Positions 35,257-43,666 of a stretch of 64,000 nucleotides of DNA are shown piece by piece. The stretch's first letter is position 1. Every line of letters starts with the position of its first letter. Source of the stretch: Mycolicibacterium sp. CBMA 234 (lineage in GTDB: Bacteria; Actinomycetota; Actinomycetes; Mycobacteriales; Mycobacteriaceae). The notes below the pieces were generated by a model, which worked only from the letters and a program-made list of their open reading frames with translations, did no database searches and was not told the origin of the DNA. The stretch is from NCBI RefSeq assembly GCF_009729415.1, contig NZ_MPKW01000030.1, forward strand, positions 124,001 through 188,000, given 5' to 3'. The translations under genes were made by a program, and so were the position numbers.

Positions 35257-35703
35257 TTACGCCACCAACGCCGGGCTCGCGGGGACGCGCTTCTTGAGTC
35301 GAGCCACCCGGTGCAGCTGTCCGAAGATGTTCATCGAAGTCAGCATCGGGATACCGCCGACGAAGGTGCGGAACGAAGGGTGACCGCCGTGCACCTGAAG
35401 TTCGTACATGCAACCGACCACATAAAAGAGACCCATGGTGAAAAGGACTGCGGGTATCGCGTAGGCGAGTGGGGACCCGGCGTCGGACACCAGCTCGTTC
35501 GCGTAGTCGATCTCGTCCTGCGACATGGGTTCGCCTTTACGGACTTTGGCCAATACCGCTTTGTGGGCGCCGATCTGCTCGCCCAACTCGGCGGGTGGGC
35601 GTCGCTCCAGCCCACGGATGTACACGAAGACGCACATGACGAAGGTCAGTGCCGTCAACCCGGCGAGGATTGTGAGACCGCCCCACAGCTCAATGCCCTT
35701 CAT
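35257..35703 (-). CDS. Two-segment membrane protein downstream of MmpL
   Basis: 148 aa. Transmembrane helices lie at about 6-29 and 79-102; the loop between them is acidic and helical (PPAELGEQIGAHKAVLAKVRKGEPMSQDE), and a basic tail follows. GGAGGAG precedes the ATG. It begins 12 bp after the mmpL stop and is the last gene of the mmpS-mmpL operon. No family is recognised; an accessory role in the transport complex is a guess from position. Confidence 0.78.
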   Translation of the reverse strand: MKGIELWGGLTILAGLTALTFVMCVFVYIRGLERRPPAELGEQIGAHKAVLAKVRKGEPMSQDEIDYANELVSDAGSPLAYAIPAVLFTMGLFYVVGCMYELQVHGGHPSFRTFVGGIPMLTSMNIFGQLHRVARLKKRVPASPALVA

Positions 35704-35715
35704 ACGTCTCCTCCA

Positions 35716-38610
35716 TCACTTCGTCGAATGGGCACTTGATCCGCTGACTGCGGGATCGTCGTCCTCCCACAGCAGCAGCTGCCGCACCGAGGCGCGAGAT
35801 CCGTACGGCTGCAGCATTTGGCTGGCCGGGCGCGGCCGCACCTTCAGCGGCCACCAGAACCAGCGTCCGAGCAGCACCGCGATGGACGGCGTCATGAACG
35901 ACCGCACGATCAGCGTGTCGAACAGCAGACCCAGCGCAATCGTGGTGCCGATCTGACCGAGGACCCGCAAATCGGCGAATACGAACGACGCCATGGTTGC
36001 GGCGAATACCAGCCCGGCTGAGGTCACCACCGCACCCGAACCCGCCATCGAACGAATGATGCCGGTGTTGATGCCCGCGTGAATCTCCTCTTTGAACCGC
36101 GAGATGAGCAGCAGGTTGTAGTCCGACCCCACCGCCAACAGCAGGATGACGGCCAGTGCCAACACAATCCAGAACAGGTCGATGCCGAAGATGTCCTGCC
36201 AGATCAGCACGGACAGCCCGAATGAGGCGCCCAAGGACAGCGCCACGGTGCCGACGATGACGAGGGCCGCGACGATGCTTCGGGTAATGAACATCATCAC
36301 GAGCAGAATCAGGCTCAGCGCCGCGATGCCGGCGATCATCAGGTCGTATTTGGCGCCGTCCTGAATGTCCTTATAGGTGGCCGCAGTGCCGGCCAGGTAG
36401 ATCTTCGAGCCACCCAGCGGTGTGCCCTTGACGGCCTGCTGCGCCGCATGTCTGATGCCGTCGATGTGCGAAATGCCTTCGGGGGTAGCAGGATCGCCGT
36501 CGTGCGTGATGATCATGCGGGCGGCTTTGCCGTCCGGTGACATGAACAGCTTCATGCCGCGCTGGAACTCAGGGTTGGTGAACGCTTCGGGCGGCAGATA
36601 GAACGAGTCATCGGTCTTCGACGCGTCGTACGCCTGGCCCAACGCGGTCGCGTTTTGCAACGACGCCGCGGCCTGGTCATTGAGACCCGAGTTCGTCGCA
36701 TAGTTCGTCATGGTCAAGTTGCGGTTCTGTTCTTGACTGGCGATCTGCGGCGGGATCAGCGCGAGCAGCTTCGGTTGCAGCGCATCGAGTTTGGAGATGC
36801 TTCCCGACACGTCACCCAGCTGGTCGGACAGTGCGTCGATACCGTCCAGAGAATCGAACACCGACCTGAAAGCATTACAAATCGGGATGTCGAAACAGTG
36901 TGGCTCCCAATAGAAATAGTTGCGGATCGGCCGGAAGAAGTCGTCGAAGTCGGCGATCTTGTTGCGAAGGTCGTTGGTCGTAGCGACGGTGTCCTGAAAT
37001 GCCTTGGCCTGCTCGTGGGTGAGGGCACCGGATTGCTGCTGCAGCGCATACTGCTGGCGCAGAATGTCGATCGACTTGTTGATCACGTCGACCTGCTTGA
37101 GCAGGTCTGCTGAACGCGCCTGTTGGAACGGCAAGTTGTTGATCTGCCCCGAGTTTCCAGCGCTGATCAGGAACGGTATCGACGAGTGGTCCAGGGGCGT
37201 CCCGAGCGGCCGGGTGATCGACTGCACCTGCGCGATACCGTCGGTGTGGAAGACCGCTTTCGCGACGCGTTCCAGCAGGATCATGTCGGTGGAATTACGC
37301 AGATCGTGGTCGGCTTGGACCATCAGCAGTTCGGGATTGAGCCGCGCCTGCGAAAAGTGGCGTTCGGCGGCGGCATAACCGATGTTGGCCGGCGCGTTGG
37401 CGGGCATGTACGGGCGGGTGTCGTAGCTCGTCCGGTACCCGGGCAGGGCAATCAATCCGATGAGGGCCACCCCGACGGTCACCACCAGGATGGGGCCGGG
37501 CCAGCGCACGATCGCCGTGCCGATGCGCCGCCAGCCTTGAGTCTGCAGCCGACGCACGGGTTCGAAGAGACCGAAGTGCCGGCCGATGCACAGCAGCGCG
37601 GGCGCGAGCGTCAACGCGGCGATCACCGCGACGAGAACGCCTGCGCCGGCCGGGATTCCGAGACTCTGGAAATACGGCAGCCGGGTGAACGTCAGACAGA
37701 ACACCGCGCCCGCGATGGTCAGCCCCGAACCGAGGATGATGTGTGCGGTCCCGTGATACATCGTGGTGTACGCGGTAATGCGGTCCTGCCCGGCGTATCT
37801 GGCTTCATGGAAGCGGCCGAGGATGAAGATCGCATAGTCGGTACCGGCGGCAATGACCAAGAGTGTCAACAGGTTTGTCGAGTACGTCGAGAGTTCGATG
37901 ATGCCCGCGTTCGCAAGCGAGGCGACGACGCCGCGCGACGCCGTCAGTTCCATCATCACCGTGAAGATCACCATGATCACCGTGGTGAAGCGGCGATAGA
38001 GCGAGAACAACATCACCATGATCACGCCGATGGTGATCAGGGTGGTTTTCAGCGTGCCGTGGCGGCCCACCTCGAACTGGTCGGTGATGAGAGGCGCGGC
38101 GCCGGTGAGGTACACCTTCAAACCCGGCGGCGGCGGGGTGTTCTCGATGATCTTGCGGACGGAATCAACGGACTCATTGGCCAGTGACTCACCCTGGTTG
38201 CCGGCGAGATAGACCTGCACCAGCGCGGCCTTGCCGTCGGCGCTCTGCGACCCCGCTGCGGTCAGTGGGTCGCCCCAGAAATTCTGAATGTGCTGAACGT
38301 GTTTGGTGTCGCTGGTGAGTTTGTCGATCAGGCCGTCGTAGTAGTGGTGCGCGACGGCGCCCAGCGGCTGGTCGCCCTCCAGGACGATCATGGCCGAGCT
38401 GTCGGAATCGAACTCGTGGAACACCTTGCCGATTTGCTTTGCCGCCTGCAGCGACGGCGCGTCTTTCGGACTCAGCGACACATTGTGCGATTCGGCCACG
38501 GTTTCCAGCTGCGGCACAAAGACATTCGTGACGACGGCCAGCCCCAGCCAGAAAAAGGCGATGAGCACCGAGTATCGCCGGATGAAGTCGGGAACACGGT
38601 TGGCGCTCAT
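35716..38610 (-). CDS. MmpL-family RND transporter
   Basis: 964 aa, normal for the family. One N-terminal helix, a large periplasmic loop (about 40-200), a six-helix bundle, a second large loop rich in coiled coil (QQYALQQQSGALTHEQAK region) and a final helical bundle. The MMPL blocks LLTLLVIAAGTDYAIFILGRFHE and LLLAVGSDYNLLLISRFKEE contain the paired Asp-Tyr proton-relay positions. MmpL proteins export lipids, siderophores or drugs across the inner membrane. Its ATG overlaps the stop of mmpS (ATGA). A TetR gene is divergent, as in several drug-efflux mmpS/L loci; the cargo is unknown. Confidence 0.95.
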   Translation of the reverse strand: MSANRVPDFIRRYSVLIAFFWLGLAVVTNVFVPQLETVAESHNVSLSPKDAPSLQAAKQIGKVFHEFDSDSSAMIVLEGDQPLGAVAHHYYDGLIDKLTSDTKHVQHIQNFWGDPLTAAGSQSADGKAALVQVYLAGNQGESLANESVDSVRKIIENTPPPPGLKVYLTGAAPLITDQFEVGRHGTLKTTLITIGVIMVMLFSLYRRFTTVIMVIFTVMMELTASRGVVASLANAGIIELSTYSTNLLTLLVIAAGTDYAIFILGRFHEARYAGQDRITAYTTMYHGTAHIILGSGLTIAGAVFCLTFTRLPYFQSLGIPAGAGVLVAVIAALTLAPALLCIGRHFGLFEPVRRLQTQGWRRIGTAIVRWPGPILVVTVGVALIGLIALPGYRTSYDTRPYMPANAPANIGYAAAERHFSQARLNPELLMVQADHDLRNSTDMILLERVAKAVFHTDGIAQVQSITRPLGTPLDHSSIPFLISAGNSGQINNLPFQQARSADLLKQVDVINKSIDILRQQYALQQQSGALTHEQAKAFQDTVATTNDLRNKIADFDDFFRPIRNYFYWEPHCFDIPICNAFRSVFDSLDGIDALSDQLGDVSGSISKLDALQPKLLALIPPQIASQEQNRNLTMTNYATNSGLNDQAAASLQNATALGQAYDASKTDDSFYLPPEAFTNPEFQRGMKLFMSPDGKAARMIITHDGDPATPEGISHIDGIRHAAQQAVKGTPLGGSKIYLAGTAATYKDIQDGAKYDLMIAGIAALSLILLVMMFITRSIVAALVIVGTVALSLGASFGLSVLIWQDIFGIDLFWIVLALAVILLLAVGSDYNLLLISRFKEEIHAGINTGIIRSMAGSGAVVTSAGLVFAATMASFVFADLRVLGQIGTTIALGLLFDTLIVRSFMTPSIAVLLGRWFWWPLKVRPRPASQMLQPYGSRASVRQLLLWEDDDPAVSGSSAHSTK

Positions 38611-39053
38611 CCGGACTTGTCCAGACAGTACGTGAAGGCGTTCACGGTGTTCACCGTTCTCTCGTCCTTGACCTCATCGTCGATCTTGATTCGGCAGCCG
38701 ATCGAATTGCTGTTGCCCTGAGCCTGGATGTTGACGAACACCGCGGGCTGCGTCGTGGTCGTGTCATAGGCCCACGGCAGCGTGACGGCATCGGCGCGCT
38801 GCGGGGTGGCGTTCACGTCCAGGTACGTGATGGTGGCGACGGTGCCGGGCGGGCCGAAGACCTCCATGACCACATGCTTGGGATTGAACGGGACGACGTC
38901 ATTGACCGCACCACTCGGGGTCGAGGTGACATCCTTGGACGCGAAGACGCCGTGCAAGCGGTACACCACGAACCCGGCGAGCACGACCACCACTACCGCC
39001 ACCACGTACATCCAGTGCCGAAACAGCTGCCGCCTGACCGAAAACCGCTGCAT
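38607..39053 (-). CDS. MmpS-family accessory membrane protein
   Basis: 148 aa. A basic cytoplasmic N-terminus is followed by one transmembrane helix (about 14-33) and a periplasmic beta-sandwich with HVVMEVFGPPGTVATITYLD, LPWAYDTTTTQP and CRIKIDDEVKDE; two late cysteines (GCRIK, TYCLDK) probably pair. MmpS proteins work with their MmpL partner in export. It is the first gene of the operon (overlap ATGA with mmpL), with the divergent TetR gene 163 bp upstream. Confidence 0.94.
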   Translation of the reverse strand: MQRFSVRRQLFRHWMYVVAVVVVVLAGFVVYRLHGVFASKDVTSTPSGAVNDVVPFNPKHVVMEVFGPPGTVATITYLDVNATPQRADAVTLPWAYDTTTTQPAVFVNIQAQGNSNSIGCRIKIDDEVKDERTVNTVNAFTYCLDKSG

Positions 39054-39121
39054 CCGTTACCCTTTCACGCCGGCAGGCGCGGACTGCACGGACCATCTTC
39101 TAGCGTGGCTAATCAAGAAGG

Positions 39122-39174
39122 TTGACGGTATGACATTAAACCCGCCGGGGCTATAATTCAATACGTAAAGAATT
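39122..39174 (+). promoter_or_regulatory. Promoter and operator of the divergent TetR gene
   Basis: A consensus TATAAT lies at 39152-39157, with a candidate -35 ATGACA at 39130-39135 (16-nt spacing); TTGACG at 39122 is too distant. Overlapping the start region is an inverted repeat AATTC-N10-GAATT (39155-39174), well placed for a TetR dimer that would also cover the divergent mmpS promoter. Confidence 0.6.
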
Positions 39175-39215
39175 CTGTGAACCTGGCATCGCTACCGACC
39201 AACAGAGGGAGTCGA

Positions 39216-39827
39216 ATGGCCCAGCGACCCTCCCGCGGTGGACGCCGCCCGGGACCCAACGGCACCCGTGAGGCCATCGAGGAAACCGCGCGAAAACTGT
39301 TCGCGGAGCTCGGATACGAACGGACGTCCTTACGACAAATCGCGTTGCAGGCGGGCGTCGACCCCGCGTTGGTCAGCCACTTCTACGGCAAGAAGCGGGA
39401 CCTGTTCCTTGCCGTGGTCGAGTTGCCGGTCGAGCCTTCGACAATCATCAACCGGGTACTCGACGGCGACAAGGCCACCGCAGGTTTGCGCTTGGCAACG
39501 CTCATCCTTGATGTTCTCGATGATGAGGTCAGCCGACGGCCCATGATCGGCATGGTTCGGGCTGCTACCGCCGAGCCCGAGGCCGCGAAGCTGGTCCGGG
39601 ATTTCCTGGGCCGCAAGGTCATTGCTCCCATCGCCGAAGGACTGGGCTCCGCAGATGCCGACTACCGTGCGGCACTGGTGATGTCACAGGTCAACGGTTT
39701 CGCACTGGCCCGCTATGTCATTGGGCTTGAACCGCTGGCCAAGCGTTCGAACCAACAACTCGCCGCCGACCTCGGCGTCACGTTGCAGCGCTACCTGCTC
39801 GGCGATCTCGCGCCGCCCGCGCAATAA
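39216..39827 (+). CDS. TetR-family regulator, probable repressor of mmpS-mmpL
   Basis: 203 aa from ATG 39216, preceded by GAGGGA. The HTH is ARKLFAELGYERTSLRQIALQAGVDPALVSHFYGKKRDLF; the C-terminal domain is the TetR_C_17-like type with MVRAATAEPEAAKLVRDFLGR. It is divergent from mmpS-mmpL, the arrangement seen for local repressors of efflux operons. It converges with the first porin gene, 26 bp away. Confidence 0.92.
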   Translation: MAQRPSRGGRRPGPNGTREAIEETARKLFAELGYERTSLRQIALQAGVDPALVSHFYGKKRDLFLAVVELPVEPSTIINRVLDGDKATAGLRLATLILDVLDDEVSRRPMIGMVRAATAEPEAAKLVRDFLGRKVIAPIAEGLGSADADYRAALVMSQVNGFALARYVIGLEPLAKRSNQQLAADLGVTLQRYLLGDLAPPAQ

Positions 39828-39853
39828 CCCTCTGCCGTCGAAATCGAGCCTGG

Positions 39854-40513
39854 TCAGACCGATTTGGTGATGCCGTAGTAGGCCACGATGTCGTCGGTGT
39901 CGGTGGTGGAGCTGGTCAGCGTCGCGTATGAGCGCAGGAATGATTGGCCGACGCATCCGTCGATCTTGATGTGGGTGTCCTTCAGGGTCACGCGAGCCGG
40001 GGCGGATTTGAAGGACTTCTTGTCCACTGGCACCTGGGTCACCTGACCGGGCTTCGGGTGGATTTCCAGGGTGCCCGACAGCGGGAAGGAGACGCTGGTG
40101 GGGATCGGTGCGACGAACGACGAGGTTGCCGAGATACCGGCCTGTCCGATCAGTTTCACCATGCCCAGTTCAATGCCGCAGCCGATCTGATAGCCCGCCT
40201 CGAGCGTGCCGCCCGTCAAGCTGGTCTTTCCGTTGCCGGTGACGGTGCCGGTGAAGGTGCCGCCGACCAGGTACTCGCGGGAGGAGACGGCGGTGGTCAG
40301 GGGGGCGACGGGTAGTTCGGTTTCGTTTTTGGCAACAACCGTCAGGGTCCAACCGTCGGGTGAGGTGACGGTGGCGGGTTCGTCGGAGGCGACGACCCCG
40401 TTGTCTGGCGGCGGGCCGTCGATGGCGGCCGGGTCGGCCAGCGCGACCGGCGCAACGGTTGCCGACAGCAGCATGCCTGCTGCGGCAGCCAAAGTGGCAA
40501 ATCGACTCAACAT
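39854..40513 (-). CDS. MspA-family porin (first of tandem pair)
   Basis: 219 aa. A cleavable signal peptide (hydrophobic core to ALA-DPAA, about residue 27) is followed by MspA-type blocks: VSSREYLVGGTFTGTV, GGTLEAGYQIGCG and a C-terminal GQSFLRSYATLTSS with VAYYG. The octameric MspA pore lets small hydrophilic solutes cross the mycobacterial outer membrane. Unlike MspA itself, this protein has two cysteines (IGCG and DGCVG), also present in the neighbour, so a disulfide is likely. The ATG 40513 is in frame with a longer start at 40525. Confidence 0.88.
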   Translation of the reverse strand: MLSRFATLAAAAGMLLSATVAPVALADPAAIDGPPPDNGVVASDEPATVTSPDGWTLTVVAKNETELPVAPLTTAVSSREYLVGGTFTGTVTGNGKTSLTGGTLEAGYQIGCGIELGMVKLIGQAGISATSSFVAPIPTSVSFPLSGTLEIHPKPGQVTQVPVDKKSFKSAPARVTLKDTHIKIDGCVGQSFLRSYATLTSSTTDTDDIVAYYGITKSV

Positions 40514-40559
40514 GGGTAGCAGCACCTCTCGAAAATGTGGAGCAAAAACCTATGAAATG

Positions 40560-40585
40560 CCTTGCACTGCATCAACAATGCAAGG
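40560..40585 (-). terminator. Hairpin between the two porin genes
   Basis: CCTTGCA and TGCAAGG, perfect 7-bp arms with a 12-nt loop, 6 nt after the stop of the upstream porin gene; on the transcribed strand a T-rich run (GGTTTTTG) follows about 15 nt later. It probably ends or attenuates transcription, so the second porin needs its own promoter or partial read-through. Confidence 0.6.
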
Positions 40586-40591
40586 CTGGAC

Positions 40592-41299
40592 TCAGACGGA
40601 TTTGGTGACGCCCAGGTAGGTGATGACGTCATCGGTGTTGTCGGTCGAGCTGGTCAGCGTTGCGTACGACCGGATGAAGGACTGGCCGGCGCAGTAGTCG
40701 GTCTTGATCCGGACGCCGGTGATGCTGACGCGGGTCGAAGTGCCCTTGAACGACTTCTTATCGATCGCGACGGTGGTCACGGTGCCTGGCTTCAGGTAAA
40801 TCTTGCCCTGCAAGCTCGCGGACAGACCGAAGGTCGGGAGGGCCGTGAGGCTGACACCGGGGGTGATACCCAGGCCGGGGTTGATCTCGGTCTCGTCGCT
40901 GATGATGCCGCAGCCGATCTGCTCGCCGGCTTCCAGCGTGCCGCCGGTCAGCTTGGTCTTGCCGCCACCGGTGACGGTGCCGGTGAAGGTGCCGGCCACC
41001 CAGTACTCACGCGAGGTGATCGCGGTGGTCAGGGGGGCGACCGGAAGCTGGGTCTCGTTGGTACCGGTGACCTGCAGGTGCCAGCCGTCCGGGGTGTCCA
41101 GGACTCCGGCGGGGCCCGAGGGAACTGCGCCCTCGGGCGGCAACGGGGCGTTGACCGGCGCGACGGCGGGACCGGCATCCGGATCGGCGAGAGCTACCGG
41201 CGTAGCAGTCGCCGATAGCAAGATGCCGACGGCAACCACTATGGCGGGACAATTCAACAGGGCCAGCCGCCCAACGGAATTGGTAGGAGTGGTCGTCAT
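40592..41299 (-). CDS. MspA-family porin (second of tandem pair, upstream)
   Basis: 235 aa from ATG 41299. The signal peptide runs to about ALADPD (residue 39). The body parallels its neighbour: ITSREYWVAGTFTGTV, GGTLEAGEQIGCG, GQSFIRSYATLTSS and ITYLGVTKSV, with cysteines at the same two places. An extra proline-rich stretch (APVNAPLPPEG) follows the signal. The two genes are clear tandem duplicates that have diverged in the middle. A 14-bp palindrome lies about 90 bp upstream. Confidence 0.88.
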   Translation of the reverse strand: MTTTPTNSVGRLALLNCPAIVVAVGILLSATATPVALADPDAGPAVAPVNAPLPPEGAVPSGPAGVLDTPDGWHLQVTGTNETQLPVAPLTTAITSREYWVAGTFTGTVTGGGKTKLTGGTLEAGEQIGCGIISDETEINPGLGITPGVSLTALPTFGLSASLQGKIYLKPGTVTTVAIDKKSFKGTSTRVSITGVRIKTDYCAGQSFIRSYATLTSSTDNTDDVITYLGVTKSV

Positions 41300-41389
41300 C
41301 GCCAGAGGTTCGCAGGACCGCGGTGCAGATCTGGTTTCCCGCGGGTGTCCGCGCGGTAAGGAGCAGTTCACACGGCAGTTAACGCTGGC

Positions 41390-41403
41390 GTGAAAGTTTT
41401 CAC
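41390..41403. promoter_or_regulatory. Palindrome upstream of the porin genes
   Basis: GTGAAA-gt-TTTCAC, perfect 6-bp arms with a 2-nt centre, about 90 bp before the upstream porin start and 37 bp past the end of phoU. A nearby short direct repeat (CAGTT twice, 41364-41381) may be part of the same control region. The cognate regulator is unknown. Confidence 0.45.
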
Positions 41404-41439
41404 ACCACCGACACTGTCACGACGCTCCGGCGAGGCGCA

Positions 41440-42084
41440 TCAATGCCGTTGCGGGCCTGCGCATTGATAGATGACGCGGTGCGCGATCTCCACCGCATGA
41501 TCGGCAAAACGCTCGTAATAGCGGCTGAGCAAGGTGACATCGACGGCGGCGGTGGTGCCGTGCGACCAATCCGGGTTCATCATCAGGGCGAACAGATGCC
41601 GGTGGATGTCGTCCATCGCTTCATCATCGGCGCTCAGTTGCGCCGCCCGGTCGGGATCATCGCGCAGCACAACGCTTTTGGTGTCGTCAGCGAGCCGGAC
41701 TGCGATGCGCCCCATCTCCGAGAAATACCCGGCCACATCGCCGGGAACCGCGGTATCAGGGTGGCGGCGACGACTGATCCGGGCGATATGCGCAGCCAAG
41801 GCGCCCATGCGCTGCAGATCGGATACATTCCTCATACCGCTGAGAACGGCACGCAGATCACGGGCGACCGGGGCCTGCCGCGCCAGAATAGTGAAGGCGT
41901 CCGCTTCCAGAGCTGCACATTGCTGGTCGATCTCGTCGCGGCGATCAATGACGCATTCGGCGGCACTGACGTCGGCTCGCAGCAATGCCTGGGTTGCCAA
42001 CTCCATCATGGCCCCGGCGCTGCCACACAGGCCGGCGATACCTTCGTTGAGAGCGTCGAGCTGCTCGTGGAAGACCGTGCGCAT
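41440..42084 (-). CDS. phoU: PhoU-family phosphate signalling protein
   Basis: 214 aa. Two three-helix PhoU repeats: MRTVFHEQLDALNEGIAGLCG... with D-x3-E metal positions, and YFSEMGRIAVRLADDTKSV ending in YYERFADHAVEIAHRVIY. PhoU proteins (PhoY1/PhoY2 in mycobacteria) damp SenX3-RegX3 signalling when phosphate is ample. M. tuberculosis phoY1 (Rv3301c) lies between lhr-nei and glpD2, comparable to the position here, so this is the likely counterpart. A direct-repeat element resembling a Pho box is upstream. Confidence 0.93.
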   Translation of the reverse strand: MRTVFHEQLDALNEGIAGLCGSAGAMMELATQALLRADVSAAECVIDRRDEIDQQCAALEADAFTILARQAPVARDLRAVLSGMRNVSDLQRMGALAAHIARISRRRHPDTAVPGDVAGYFSEMGRIAVRLADDTKSVVLRDDPDRAAQLSADDEAMDDIHRHLFALMMNPDWSHGTTAAVDVTLLSRYYERFADHAVEIAHRVIYQCAGPQRH

Positions 42085-42118
42085 GGGGCAATAGTCTACG
42101 AGATCGGCAAAAATTTAC

Positions 42119-42135
42119 GCCGAACGAAGGTTAAC
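42119..42135 (-). promoter_or_regulatory. Possible Pho-box-like direct repeat upstream of phoU
   Basis: On the minus strand, GTTAACC-ttc-GTTCGGC: two related heptamers on one DNA face, 35 bp before the phoU start. OmpR-type regulators such as RegX3 or PhoP bind direct repeats of this kind. A -10-like TAGACT follows at about 8 nt before the ATG. The rest of the 218 bp upstream of phoU shows only an imperfect G+C-rich hairpin near 42238-42270. Confidence 0.4.
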
Positions 42136-42302
42136 AACAGCAAACATACGGCGGTCAAGCCTCGGTACGGGCAGTTGCGGCGTAGGCACGTCAAAAGGCG
42201 TCCGCGCCCGCTTCGGCGCGGCGCGATATTCGTTCCGGACCCGACGGGCGGTCTCCCGCCGGGTCGGTCACCGGATCACCAACGACCAGCGGAATTCTCC
42301 AT

Positions 42303-42539
42303 ATGCTTTGTGGAGCAATCGAATTCGTCCCCCTTGCTGGCGCGGCAATGGCACACGCGTTATGGTGCCGGAGCATCGGCCACACGACACAGGGGGCATT
42401 GAGCTACGCCCTGGCGGTCGGCATCCTCGGCGGCTTCGCCGGCGGGGTCGCGCTGGCTGGCCGTCATCTGCCAGTGGACCTGGCTCGCGTTGGCATGCAG
42501 TCAGATCTACCGGTGGTCCCTGCATCCGCTCGGGGATAG
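42303..42539 (+). CDS. Possible small membrane protein, 78 aa
   Basis: MLCGAIEFVPLAGAAMAHALW and ALSYALAVGILGGFAGGVALAG would make two short hydrophobic helices, the second with a glycine-zipper spacing. It lies between phoU (divergent) and an epimerase gene (convergent, 5 bp from its stop) where no other gene fits. No good ribosome site precedes the ATG and the codon third positions are only moderately G+C-rich, so it could be chance. No homologue is recognised. Confidence 0.3.
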   Translation: MLCGAIEFVPLAGAAMAHALWCRSIGHTTQGALSYALAVGILGGFAGGVALAGRHLPVDLARVGMQSDLPVVPASARG

Positions 42540-42544
42540 CGGAG

Positions 42545-43534
42545 CTAGCGGTCGAGATCGCGAAGACCAGCGGCCGTGTCAGCCAACGTGATTCGCGGAT
42601 CACGATAGGTGATGCCGAGTTCTCGTTCGCTCGGCGAGTCGTCGGACTCCGGCATCTGGGTGAAGTACTGCATGCCCGCTTCGGTGAAGGGCGCACCGTA
42701 AGGCAGGTAGGGCCCAAGCCGATCGAACAGCCGTCCAGCGCCACGGAGCACCGAACCCGGAACCGGGATGTTGACCACACGCTTGTCCCCGGCCTCGCTG
42801 AGAAGCTTCACCAGCTCGGCGATGGGAACGCGATGGCCGCCGGCCATGTAGCGGCGCGGTCCGCGTCCCGCCTCAAGCAGGGCGACGTGCAGGGCGGCAA
42901 GGTCGCGAACGTCGACGATCGACCACGCCGCGTCGCCGCCCGCGGGGATTGCACCGAACTGCAGCGCCGCTGCAACACCCTCCCCCGCTTCACCGAATTG
43001 GTCACCGACCGGCGGGCCGAGGACCATGCCCGGATAGGTGATGTTGACCGGTGCGCCGCCATCCTGCATCCCGCGGGCATAGATCTCGACCTGGGCTTTG
43101 GACCGTCCATAGCCATCGGTACCGCCAACGACGGGCAGATCGGCCTCGAGCGTCTCCAGACCCGGATGAAACAGCGCCGTGAAGCTCGATACGTGCACGA
43201 TGGCGTCAAGTCCGAGCGACGCTGCACCGCCGAGCACATTCCTGGTGCCATCCATGTTGGTCGCCAACATTTGCGCCGTCTGGCTCGGGTCGGTGGCGAC
43301 CAGCGCCGCAGCATGCACGACGGCGTCACAACCGGTGAGCGCCCGCATGACCGATTCGCGATCGGTGATGTCGCCTACCGCATAGTCGGAAATGTCGACG
43401 CCAAGTTTGGCCACGCTGGTGTGCAGTCGGTCCGGGTTGCGTACCAGAAAACGGACCGAATGTCCTGCGTCCGCAACAGCTTTCGCCGTCCACCCGCCGA
43501 CAAATCCGGTACCACCAGTAACGAGAACCCGCAC
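42545..43534 (-). CDS. NAD(P)-dependent epimerase/dehydratase-like SDR
   Basis: 329 aa. TGGTGFVGGWTAKAV (glycine loop, residues 6-20), VRNPD (cofactor ribose), HVSSFTALF and Y-GRSK (catalytic Tyr-x3-Lys). It resembles dihydroflavonol-reductase-like or 3-beta-HSD-like extended SDRs that reduce ketone or aldehyde groups; the substrate is unknown. The GTG start at 43534 has GGGGG upstream. A perfect 17-bp palindrome lies 11 bp before the start. Confidence 0.88.
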   Translation of the reverse strand: MRVLVTGGTGFVGGWTAKAVADAGHSVRFLVRNPDRLHTSVAKLGVDISDYAVGDITDRESVMRALTGCDAVVHAAALVATDPSQTAQMLATNMDGTRNVLGGAASLGLDAIVHVSSFTALFHPGLETLEADLPVVGGTDGYGRSKAQVEIYARGMQDGGAPVNITYPGMVLGPPVGDQFGEAGEGVAAALQFGAIPAGGDAAWSIVDVRDLAALHVALLEAGRGPRRYMAGGHRVPIAELVKLLSEAGDKRVVNIPVPGSVLRGAGRLFDRLGPYLPYGAPFTEAGMQYFTQMPESDDSPSERELGITYRDPRITLADTAAGLRDLDR

Positions 43535-43545
43535 GACACCAACCC

Positions 43546-43562
43546 CCTAACAAGTCGTTAGG
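43546..43562. promoter_or_regulatory. Palindromic operator upstream of the epimerase-like gene
   Basis: CCTAAC-aagtc-GTTAGG, perfect 6-bp arms with a 5-nt centre, just upstream of the GTG at 43534. It has TetR-operator geometry and would block the promoter. No TetR gene is adjacent; the nearest regulator is the GlxA-type gene upstream. Confidence 0.55.
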
Positions 43563-43666
43563 ACGACGGTAATACCGTGCAAGGCCGATCTGTGGGGCCG
43601 TTCCCACCCCGCGGGAAGCTCCGCTATCCCAGACGGTGAGGGCAGCGAGACGTCATCCATTCACCG

